A DNA stretch of 8,950 nucleotides from an uncultured Clostridia bacterium (GTDB taxonomy: Bacteria > Bacillota > Clostridia > Oscillospirales > Ruminococcaceae), in NCBI GenBank assembly GCA_947177545.1, contig CAMWVF010000026.1, positions 1-8,950 on the forward strand. Direction: 5' to 3'. Positions 1 through 4,807 of this stretch are shown here, piece after piece; position 1 is the first letter of the stretch, and each line of letters starts with the position of its first letter. Position numbers and translations under genes: made by a program. The notes below the pieces were generated by a model. That model did not search any database. It saw only the letters and a list, made by a program, of their open reading frames with translations, and had not been told where the DNA came from.

Positions 1-54
1 ATTAAATCGGCAGTCCTGCCCGCATATATGCAGGCATATCGTGCTGCCAAATAA
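1..54 (+). CDS. 3' end of an upstream gene (partial)
   Basis: Frame 1 is open from the window edge to a TAA at 52-54 and would encode the last 17 residues of a protein, ending in AVLPAYMQAYRAAK. The stop lies 20 bases before the ATG of the next gene, with that gene's ribosome binding site in between, which is normal spacing for two genes of one operon. The fragment is too short to identify a family. The reading is plausible rather than proven, because a second frame is also open across this stretch. Confidence 0.45.
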   Translation: MKSAVLPAYMQAYRAAK

Positions 55-74
55 ATTTAAAGGGGAATTGTATT

Positions 75-863
75 ATGTTTTGTCCGAAATGCGGAAAGGA
101 ACTTACGGAGGGCGAGCCTTGCTCCTGCGGCTATTCAAAAGACGACGAGCAGGCGGTTTCATCTCTGCCCGACGGAAAGGTTATTGTGGACGGCGCAAAA
201 AAAGCTGCCGAAGCAGTAAAAAACAACCCATATGTGTCCGAGGTGCTGTCTGTGATAACGGGTTTGGCGTCAGACCCAGAAAAGCAGGTCAAGAACAACT
301 CGGAGCGTACCGACATACTTTGGGTGATAATGACGGTTTTTGAGGCGCTGATAATATCCTTGGGGCTTGCAATGTATCTGAACAAGCTTATGTATATGGT
401 ATTGGAGGCGGCTTCATTGGGCTTCTACAGCGTTGAGATGCCGAAGGGGTTGTTTTTCAGACTGTTCGGCGCGGCGTTCCTGTGGTCGGCAATATGTATA
501 TTTGTATTGGTACTTATTTACATACTGTTTATGAAGATATGCAAAAAGCAGGTCAGCTTTTCTGCGGCAGCAAACACCATGACGACAGCCGTAATGCCGT
601 CGGCGATAATAACCTTTGCGGCGGGACTGCTTAGTCTTATTTATGCGCCTATAGGCATATTCATGATATTGGCGGCGTTAATATCCCTTGTCGCGCTCTG
701 CTTCGGGCTTGTACGCAATATCGGCGGCACAAAAATACCCGTATTCTGGCTGTTTGTGATATTTGCGGCAGTGACATCCGCAATATACGCTCTGGCAGGA
801 AATATCTGCGTAAAAATGTTTGCCGAAAGCATGGCTGACGCTTTAACAAGGTCGTTATTCTGA
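75..863 (+). CDS. zinc-ribbon multi-pass membrane protein
   Basis: The 262-residue protein has a short N-terminal zinc ribbon: Cys3, Cys6, Cys16 and Cys18 lie in CPKCG and CSCG knuckles. A polar cytoplasmic linker follows (about residues 20-78). The C-terminal two thirds is hydrophobic, with about five predicted membrane segments near residues 81-101, 130-153, 171-190, 191-213 and 222-244. The start is supported by AAAGGGGAA (about 59-67) ahead of ATG at 75. Many Firmicutes carry zinc-ribbon membrane proteins of this layout, some with a Yip1-like membrane domain, and their function is mostly unknown. The ribbon is expected to face the cytoplasm. It probably shares a transcript with the gene ending at 54. 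No enzymatic motif is visible, so I assign no function. Confidence 0.85.
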   Translation: MFCPKCGKELTEGEPCSCGYSKDDEQAVSSLPDGKVIVDGAKKAAEAVKNNPYVSEVLSVITGLASDPEKQVKNNSERTDILWVIMTVFEALIISLGLAMYLNKLMYMVLEAASLGFYSVEMPKGLFFRLFGAAFLWSAICIFVLVLIYILFMKICKKQVSFSAAANTMTTAVMPSAIITFAAGLLSLIYAPIGIFMILAALISLVALCFGLVRNIGGTKIPVFWLFVIFAAVTSAIYALAGNICVKMFAESMADALTRSLF

Positions 864-888
864 AAAAACGAATAAAACAGCGCATTAT

Positions 889-923
889 CCCCCGTACTTC
901 GGAAAAATCCCGAGGCGCGGGGG
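889..923 (+). terminator. GC-rich stem-loop after the zinc-ribbon gene
   Basis: Bases 889-902 pair with 910-923, giving 14 positions with one A-C mismatch and two G-T wobbles, around the loop 903-909. It sits 25 bases after the stop codon at 863, where a terminator is expected. The downstream sequence GAAAGCTTTAATTC lacks a run of T, so it may be a weak or factor-dependent terminator, or a 3'-end stabilising hairpin. Confidence 0.5.
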
Positions 924-974
924 AAAGCTTTAATTCAGCCGTATTGTTCGGAAAAATAACCTATTGAATATTTT

Positions 975-1005
975 TTGTAACGCTTTTTCCGCTTCTACAT
1001 AAAAT
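975..1005 (+). promoter_or_regulatory. possible weak promoter for the cysteine-rich gene
   Basis: TTGTAA (975-980) is a possible -35 box (4 of 6 to consensus). CATAAA (998-1003) at 17-base spacing or TAAAAT (1000-1005) at 19-base spacing could be the -10. Neither combination is strong. The position, after the stem-loop at 889-923 and about 85 bases before the next start codon, makes a promoter here reasonable. Confidence 0.3.
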
Positions 1006-1028
1006 GAACTATGAAAAGCCCCGCGGCA

Positions 1029-1052
1029 GAACAAAAGCCGAGGCGGCTGTTC
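1029..1052 (+). promoter_or_regulatory. leader hairpin ahead of the cysteine-rich gene
   Basis: GAAC (1029-1032) pairs with GTTC (1049-1052) and AGCCG (1036-1040) with CGGCT (1044-1048), leaving an AAA bulge and an AGG loop. The hairpin lies in the putative 5' leader, about 19 bases before the ribosome binding site at 1071-1077. It has no proper T run directly after it, so it does not look like a terminator. A regulatory role is only a possibility. Confidence 0.35.
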
Positions 1053-1087
1053 AAAATACATTATATTTTTGAAGGAGCGTATTTTTT

Positions 1088-1264
1088 ATGAACTGTGGTC
1101 TTAACTTTGGCAACAACAGCTGCTGCTGGATTATCATTATCCTGCTTGTTCTCTGGTTCTGCTGCGGCAGCAACAATAACGGCAATACATGCGGCTGCGG
1201 CTGCGGTTGCAACTGCAACTGCAATTGCAACAACAACTGCACAAACGACTGCACTTGCTGCTGA
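1088..1264 (+). CDS. ultra-cysteine-rich small protein (58 aa)
   Basis: ATG at 1088 is preceded by GAAGGAG (1071-1077) at 10-base spacing and the frame closes at TGA 1262-1264. The 58 residues include 16 Cys and about 15 Asn. Layout: a short polar N-terminus with Cys3; a CCW pair followed by a very hydrophobic stretch (residues 14-24, all Ile, Leu, Val, Trp and Phe); a CC pair at 25-26; an Asn/Gly spacer; then an alternating Cys-Gly/Cys-Asn tract from residue 35 to 47; and a final Cys51, Cys55, Cys57, Cys58. Clostridial genomes carry small Cys/Gly/Asn-rich proteins annotated under 'chorion class high-cysteine' names with a similar mix of WII-type hydrophobic and Cys-Gly stretches. Resemblance to these is from memory, and their function is unknown. 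Metal binding, membrane association or a disulfide-rich surface role are all possible. A terminator 61 bases downstream makes it a single-gene unit. Confidence 0.8.
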   Translation: MNCGLNFGNNSCCWIIIILLVLWFCCGSNNNGNTCGCGCGCNCNCNCNNNCTNDCTCC

Positions 1265-1323
1265 AGCACCTGTTGCCGAACAAAACTATCCGAATAAGAA
1301 AATTTTCTTACGGACATTTCGGA

Positions 1324-1365
1324 AGAGCCGATCCGCCATAAGCGGGTCGGCTTTATTCCGTTTTG
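1324..1365 (+). terminator. intrinsic terminator of the cysteine-rich gene
   Basis: AGCCGATCCGC (1326-1336) pairs with GCGGGTCGGCT (1342-1352) as an 11-bp stem with one T-G wobble and the loop CATAA. It is followed by the T-rich stretch TTTATTCCGTTTT. Placement 61 bases after the stop at 1264 fits an intrinsic terminator. Confidence 0.85.
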
Positions 1366-1386
1366 GAGGGCAGAAAATTTTTATTT

Positions 1387-1529
1387 AGCAGGGAACGTCC
1401 CGCGCCATGCACAGTATCGGAATATTTTCAGCGGGCGCATATGGAATTTGCCCCTACAGAGACGTACCCATATAAATATAAATTGCCCCGCCACCTTAAG
1501 GAAACTCTCGCCGCGGAGCGTTCCCCGCT
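1387..1529. repeat. MITE-like element with imperfect terminal inverted repeats
   Basis: The left end AGCAGGGAACGTCCCGCG (1387-1404) matches the reverse complement of the right end CGCGGAGCGTTCCCCGCT (1512-1529) at 15 of 18 positions, giving a 143-bp non-coding unit. Further out, TAAAAATTTTCT near 1552-1563 mirrors AGAAAATTTTTA near 1372-1383, which could extend the termini, but this is AT-rich and partly self-complementary. The interior holds a REP-like hairpin (1433-1453). I see no clear target-site duplication and no transposase. The unit could be a miniature element or an old intergenic repeat. Open frames across it are not preceded by good ribosome binding sites and read into these repeats. 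Confidence 0.4.
1432..1484. repeat. REP-like hairpin and repeat copy A
   Basis: GGGCG (1433-1437) pairs with TGCCC (1449-1453), with one G-T wobble, and is followed by CCTACA and then GAGACGTACCCATATA (1459-1474). The form 'GGGCG, spacer, GCCCCTACA' is typical of short intergenic palindromes scattered in many bacterial genomes; that link is from general knowledge. The 16-base GAGACGTACCCATATA recurs exactly at 2420-2435. With one mismatch and five further matches the shared block is 21 of 22. Confidence 0.55.
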
Positions 1530-1601
1530 GTCAAGTGATATAATAAACAGTAAAAATTTTCTTTTTTGTGCAATAAGACAATAGCAAGATATTGCGTTTT
1601 G

Positions 1602-1610
1602 TGATATAAT
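1602..1610 (+). promoter_or_regulatory. extended -10 promoter for the 60-aa protein gene
   Basis: TGATATAAT (1602-1610) is a perfect extended -10 element (TG-N-TATAAT). No good -35 box lies at 17 bases (TAGCAA at 1582-1587 is poor), which is tolerated by extended -10 promoters. Transcription would begin near 1617, giving a leader of about 75 bases before the ATG at 1691. An identical decamer GTGATATAAT occurs upstream at 1535-1544. Confidence 0.6.
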
Positions 1611-1690
1611 TGAAAACAATATGTGCCGTTTGAGAGAATGGGACATACGTTCATATTAATATTTTTAATTTTGCTAAAGGAGAATCAGCC

Positions 1691-1873
1691 ATGAATTTAT
1701 TGTATGAGAAAGTTTACCGCAAGAAGCAGGAACAGTACAAGCTGGACGGAGACCTTCAGGCTCTTAACGGGTTTATTTCAAAGGCGCAGGATTTCCAGCT
1801 TGCCGTTGCAGTCAAAGCCGCAGGCTCTGAAAACGAATATACGAGCTGGCTCAGCGAACAGCTTTTGAGTTAA
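1691..1873 (+). CDS. small hypothetical protein (60 aa)
   Basis: ATG at 1691 follows AAAGGAGA (1676-1683) at ideal spacing, the best evidence that this short frame is real. The protein begins MNLLYEKVYRKKQEQYKLDG and is soluble and mixed-charge, with no signal peptide, membrane segment or cysteine. The basic, Gln-rich N-terminal part (residues 7-16) and the Ala/Val-rich middle (about 30-45) look helical, suggesting a small helical protein. I do not recognise a family. It stands alone behind its own extended -10 promoter. No terminator directly follows the stop. The next candidate is the 3' end of the structured RNA at 2032-2053, so read-through into that RNA is possible. Confidence 0.65.
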   Translation: MNLLYEKVYRKKQEQYKLDGDLQALNGFISKAQDFQLAVAVKAAGSENEYTSWLSEQLLS

Positions 1874-1886
1874 GCGGAAATCTTTT

Positions 1887-1915
1887 TTGTCCAAACGATA
1901 TGGTTGTCTTATAGT
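1887..1915 (+). promoter_or_regulatory. promoter of the structured RNA
   Basis: TTGTCC (1887-1892) as -35 (4 of 6) and TATAGT (1910-1915) as -10 (5 of 6) are separated by exactly 17 bases. The expected start of transcription is around 1921-1923, a few bases before the 5' arm of the long inverted repeat at 1925. No gene start with a ribosome binding site follows, which points to a non-coding transcript. Confidence 0.65.
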
Positions 1916-1920
1916 AATGA

Positions 1921-2053
1921 AATTAAAAACGCTTTCGGAAAAGGCTGAGTCCTTGCCCTTTCAGGCATAGTGTGCCAATAAGGGTAATTTGCTCCCATGA
2001 GTAACGATACTTTGTATTGCTGCCTGCCTAATTCCGAAAGCGTTTTTGTTTTT
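1921..2053 (+). ncRNA. candidate structured non-coding RNA (~130 nt)
   Basis: A perfect 16-base inverted repeat, AAAAACGCTTTCGGAA (1925-1940) with TTCCGAAAGCGTTTTT (2032-2047), closes a 91-base interior. The stem can be extended by AGGC (1942-1945) with GCCT (2026-2029). Inside are three successive hairpins. H1 pairs 1953-1960 with 1980-1987, then 1964-1967 with 1973-1976, around loop TAGTG. H2 pairs 1989-1994 with 1999-2004, loop CCAT. H3 pairs 2005-2010 with 2014-2019, loop TTT. Together they form a cloverleaf-like multibranch fold. The 3' arm runs into TTTTTGTTTTT, so the closing stem could also terminate transcription. A promoter ends six bases upstream of the start. I do not recognise it as 6S, SRP, RNase P, tmRNA or a familiar riboswitch. 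The alternative is a non-autonomous mobile element. Confidence 0.6.
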
Positions 2054-2406
2054 GGGGGAATTCTGTAAATTTGCTTTTCGGGACGCTGTTTTTCACTGCA
2101 ATGGCAAGTTCCGCAAAAACTATTATTACAGCAATTCCACTTTGAAAATGCAAACAAAATCCTTCGCAAACATTTATATACGCAAGCTTTCGGCTCTGAT
2201 TTTGTACATTTTCTTCGTGGTATGTCTGTAGGGCAGCCAACAATGATTTATACAGTTTGCACAAAGCCACTCGTTGCTTCCCGTAATGTGAATTTTACTA
2301 ACGTAATAAAAATCCGTTTACTTGAAAAAATATGGCTCTAATTGTACCCCGTTTCGGGCAAAAGGTCGTGAGCTTTGGCATGAACGTCAGGCGGTCGGTA
2401 ATATTC
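2054..2406. other. intergenic stretch with no recognisable gene
   Basis: This stretch has no frame with a ribosome binding site and recognisable product on either strand. The plus frame 2046-2231 would start at a TTG inside the T-rich end of the structured RNA and lacks a ribosome binding site. The minus frames at 2028-2270 and 1909-2169 run across the RNA structure. A small hairpin, CCCG-TTT-CGGG, occurs near 2347-2357. The stretch may hold decayed sequence, but I cannot name a parent gene. Confidence 0.5.
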
Positions 2407-2441
2407 GGGCAATCATGCGGAGACGTACCCATATACATATA
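2407..2441. repeat. repeat copy B (GAGACGTACCC element)
   Basis: GAGACGTACCCATATA (2420-2435) is identical to 1459-1474, and the flanking GGGC (2407-2410), short spacer and GC resemble a shortened version of the REP-like hairpin in copy A. It lies 15 bases before the -35 box of the rimO promoter. It could be a dispersed intergenic repeat. A shared binding site upstream of two promoters is less likely but possible. Confidence 0.5.
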
Positions 2442-2449
2442 TTTAATGG

Positions 2450-2478
2450 TTGCAAAAAGAAAAAAATTATGTTATAAT
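2450..2478 (+). promoter_or_regulatory. rimO operon promoter
   Basis: TTGCAA (2450-2455) and a perfect TATAAT (2473-2478) are separated by 17 bases. Transcription should start near 2485, just ahead of the rimO ribosome binding site AAGGAGA (2498-2504), so the leader is only about 25 bases. This also shows that the in-frame TTG at 2450 is not the rimO start, because it would lie within the -35 box. Confidence 0.85.
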
Positions 2479-2509
2479 ATTTTTAACTAATGGTAAGAAG
2501 GAGATTTTT

Positions 2510-3850
2510 ATGTCTGTACGTGTTGGTCTTGTCTCTCTGGGCTGTTCAAAAAATCAGGTGGACGCAGAGAGAATGCTCTATAAAATTCGCGAGGCGGGGT
2601 ATCAGCTTGTAAGCGACGCTGCCCTTGCGGATATCGCAATAATAAATACCTGCGGCTTTATCGAGTCCGCAAAGCAGGAGGCTATCGAGACTATTTTCGA
2701 GTTCGCCGCTCTGAAAAACGAGGGCAGGATAAAAAAGATAGTTATTACCGGCTGTCTTGCGGAGCGTTACCGCGAGGAAGTCGCCGAGCTTATCCCAGAA
2801 GCGGACGCTGTTGTGGGTATAGGCTGCAATGATGATATCGTTTCGATTTTAGGGAAAATTATTACGGGAGAAGCAAGCGAGGCTGTCCAGTCCTATGACG
2901 AAAAGGAGAAGCTTGCGCTTACGGGGGGACGTGTTCAGACTACCCTTTCGTTCACGTCATATCTGAAAATTGCGGAGGGCTGTGACAACTGCTGCTCATA
3001 CTGTGCAATTCCCTCTATACGCGGCAGGTTCAGGAGCGTCCCCATGGAGGAGCTTGTCAAAGAGGCTGAAAAAATGGTCGTGGGCGGCGTGAGGGAGCTT
3101 ATACTTATTGCTCAGGACACCACAAGGTACGGCATCGACCTTTACGGCGAATACAGGCTTCCCCAGCTTTTGAAAAAGTTATGCGAAATTGACGAGCTTA
3201 AATGGATAAGGGTACTTTACTGCTACCCCGAGCGCGTCACGGACGAGCTTCTGGACGTTATGGCGACAGAAGAAAAAATCGTCAAGTACATGGACTTGCC
3301 CATTCAGCACTGCGACGGCGAGATACTTAAAAAAATGAACCGCAGGGGGGACGAGGCTTCTCTCCGCGCACTGATAAAAAAGATACGGGAGAAAGTTCCC
3401 GGGATAACCTTGCGTACCACGCTTATTACGGGCTTCCCCGGTGAGTCGGAGGAACAGTTCGGCAGGCTTGCCGAATTTGTGAATGACATGAAGTTCGACC
3501 GTCTTGGCTGCTTTGCCTTTTCACCCGAGGAGGGTACCCCTGCCGCCGAAATGGAGGCGCAGCTTGACGAGGATGTCAAGGAACGCCGTGCCGAGGTCAT
3601 CATGGATCAGCAGATGATGATAGCCGTCAAGAAAAACAAGGCTCTTATTGGGGAGACTATCGAAATTGTCATAGAAGGCTTTGACCGCTACGGCGACTGC
3701 TATTTCGGCAGGAGCGCGGCGGACGCTCCCGAGATAGACGGAAAAATTTTCTTTACCTCGGGGGGCAAGAAGCAAGTTCCCGGTAAATTTGTTAAAGTAA
3801 AAATTACCGATATGCTTGATTACGATTTGATTGGAGAGCTGGAAGAATGA
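2510..3850 (+). CDS. rimO: ribosomal protein S12 methylthiotransferase RimO
   Basis: RimO is a radical-SAM enzyme that adds a methylthio group to a conserved aspartate of ribosomal protein uS12, using two [4Fe-4S] clusters. The 446-residue protein has the family's full layout and length. The N-terminal UPF0004 domain carries Cys12 (SLGCSKNQ), Cys48 (NTCGF) and Cys82 (TGCLAER). The radical-SAM CxxxCxxC triad is Cys158, Cys162 and Cys165. The LPIQHCDGEILKKMNRRG segment is typical of RimO and related MTTases, and a C-terminal TRAM-like region starts near residue 377. The SLGCSKNQVDAE start region and size favour RimO over MiaB or MtaB. The ATG at 2510 is chosen because AAGGAGA precedes it by five to six bases and the promoter lies directly upstream. 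The stop overlaps the pgsA start by four bases (ATGA), indicating translational coupling. All key residues are present. Confidence 0.96.
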   Translation: MSVRVGLVSLGCSKNQVDAERMLYKIREAGYQLVSDAALADIAIINTCGFIESAKQEAIETIFEFAALKNEGRIKKIVITGCLAERYREEVAELIPEADAVVGIGCNDDIVSILGKIITGEASEAVQSYDEKEKLALTGGRVQTTLSFTSYLKIAEGCDNCCSYCAIPSIRGRFRSVPMEELVKEAEKMVVGGVRELILIAQDTTRYGIDLYGEYRLPQLLKKLCEIDELKWIRVLYCYPERVTDELLDVMATEEKIVKYMDLPIQHCDGEILKKMNRRGDEASLRALIKKIREKVPGITLRTTLITGFPGESEEQFGRLAEFVNDMKFDRLGCFAFSPEEGTPAAEMEAQLDEDVKERRAEVIMDQQMMIAVKKNKALIGETIEIVIEGFDRYGDCYFGRSAADAPEIDGKIFFTSGGKKQVPGKFVKVKITDMLDYDLIGELEE

Positions 3851-4407
3851 ACCTGCCGAACAAGCTTACGCTTTTAAGAGTTATACTCGTACCGTTTTTT
3901 GTATTTTTTATGCTGACGGATATTGTCCCGTTCAGTCCGGTTATTGCCCTTGTGATCTTCATAGCGGCAAGCGTTACCGACGCTTTGGACGGACACATTG
4001 CAAGGAGCAGAAATCTTGTTACCACCTTCGGAAAATTCCTCGACCCTTTGGCGGATAAGGTGCTGGTTATTTCCGCGCTGATATGCCTTAACAGCATTGG
4101 TGTAATTGGCGCAGTTCCCGTTATAATAATTGTCGCAAGAGAGTTTATGGTATCGGGTCTGAGGCTGGTTACAGCAAACGAGGGCGTTGTAGTTGCTGCG
4201 GGAATATGGGGCAAGCTTAAAACGGCTTTTACCATGGTTGCCGAGGTGGCTGTCATGCTTGGACTTTGCTTCAGCCTTGAGGGGCAGGCTGCTGTTATTG
4301 CGGACATTGTTTATCAGGTTTTGATTTGGATAGCAACTGTCCTGACGGTTATTTCGGGGGGAGTTTATCTTAAAGGCTACTGGAAGTATATTGATGCAAG
4401 CAAGTGA
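3847..4407 (+). CDS. pgsA: CDP-diacylglycerol-glycerol-3-phosphate 3-phosphatidyltransferase PgsA
   Basis: PgsA makes phosphatidylglycerol phosphate from CDP-diacylglycerol and glycerol 3-phosphate, the committed step towards phosphatidylglycerol and cardiolipin, in the cytoplasmic membrane. The CDP-alcohol phosphotransferase signature DxxDGxxAR-x8-GxxxDxxxD is complete: Asp45, Asp48, Gly49, Ala52, Arg53, Gly62, Asp66 and Asp70. The opening MNLPNKLTLLRVILVPFFV is typical of bacterial PgsA, and the length of 186 residues is normal. Several hydrophobic segments surround the motif (about 12-24, 30-44, 74-90, 93-115, 130-150 and 155-178). The ATG lies inside the end of rimO, so the two are translationally coupled. 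A rimO-pgsA pair is common in Firmicutes. The GTG at 4404 overlaps its stop codon, leaving no untranslated gap if the next gene starts there. Confidence 0.95.
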   Translation: MNLPNKLTLLRVILVPFFVFFMLTDIVPFSPVIALVIFIAASVTDALDGHIARSRNLVTTFGKFLDPLADKVLVISALICLNSIGVIGAVPVIIIVAREFMVSGLRLVTANEGVVVAAGIWGKLKTAFTMVAEVAVMLGLCFSLEGQAAVIADIVYQVLIWIATVLTVISGGVYLKGYWKYIDASK

Positions 4408-4421
4408 TTTGCAGGACGGAG

Positions 4422-4784
4422 ATGTTAAAAATCATGACGCGTGAAGAATATATCGAATACTGCAAAACAATTGCGGGAGCTTCTCTTGACAATCCATTTG
4501 AGGATATTGAAGCAGTGGTCGTCCGACACAGCGACAACAGAAAATGGTTCGCTCTTATTATGGTGGTGAACGGCAGGGACGCTGTCAATCTCAAATGCGA
4601 GCCTATGGAGGCGGATTTTCTCCGTAACGCTTACGAGGGAGTTACCCCTGCGTACCATATGAACAAGGTGCATTGGAACACGGTATATCTCAAATCGGAC
4701 GTGCCCCGTGACGAAATCGAGAACATGACAATGAAAAGCTTTGAGCTTACCATGAAAAAGGTCAGGAAAAAAGCTGCAAAATAA
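4422..4784 (+). CDS. MmcQ/YjbR family DNA-binding-like protein
   Basis: This 120-residue protein matches the MmcQ/YjbR family (CyaY-like fold, DUF419). Recognisable segments are MTREEYIEYC near the start, NRKWFALIMVV in the middle, VNLKCEPMEADFLRNAYEGV and the highly characteristic PAYHMNKVHWNTVYL. Members are small cytoplasmic proteins sometimes called DNA-binding because of their fold, but no biochemical role is established. Three in-frame starts exist: GTG 4404 (overlapping the pgsA stop, weak ribosome binding site), ATG 4422 (AGGA at five bases) and ATG 4434 (GGAG at 12 bases, and the usual family N-terminus MTREE). I give 4422, and 4434 is almost as likely. It follows pgsA within about 15 bases and is part of the rimO operon. 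Confidence 0.88.
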   Translation: MLKIMTREEYIEYCKTIAGASLDNPFEDIEAVVVRHSDNRKWFALIMVVNGRDAVNLKCEPMEADFLRNAYEGVTPAYHMNKVHWNTVYLKSDVPRDEIENMTMKSFELTMKKVRKKAAK

Positions 4785-4807
4785 ATTTATTTAAGGGAAG
4801 TTATATC

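Noticed and set aside
1004..1072. 22-codon frame (ATG 1004 to TGA 1072) ending at the ribosome binding site of the Cys-rich gene
   Set aside because: It has no ribosome binding site. A coupled leader peptide is possible, but nothing beyond position supports it.
1095..1388. Ala/Thr-rich plus-strand frame of 97 codons
   Set aside because: It is the shifted reading of the Cys-rich gene, whose TGC/GGC/AAC codons become Ala, Thr and Leu codons. It starts at a GTG without ribosome binding site spacing and reads through the terminator at 1326-1352.
1921..2053. Retron-type ncRNA (inverted repeats flanking stem-loops)
   Set aside because: There is no reverse transcriptase gene in the window and no long msd-type hairpin. 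The neighbours are a small protein and rimO.
1921..2053. 6S RNA, SRP RNA or tmRNA
   Set aside because: 6S should be one long rod with a central bubble, not several hairpins. The SRP tetraloop region and tmRNA ends and tag frame are not seen, and the length does not fit tmRNA.
2046..2231. 61-codon plus-strand frame after the structured RNA
   Set aside because: It starts at TTG inside the T-rich RNA 3' end, has no ribosome binding site and the composition does not look like a protein.
2450..2509. Upstream TTG start giving RimO 20 extra residues
   Set aside because: The TTG lies in the -35 box and upstream of the predicted transcription start. The ATG at 2510 has a proper ribosome binding site and gives the family's normal N-terminus.
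3804..4307. Minus-strand frame of 167 codons opposite pgsA
   Set aside because: It is the antisense shadow of pgsA, which has a complete catalytic signature. The composition is rich in Ser/Thr/Ile as expected for antisense of membrane-protein codons.
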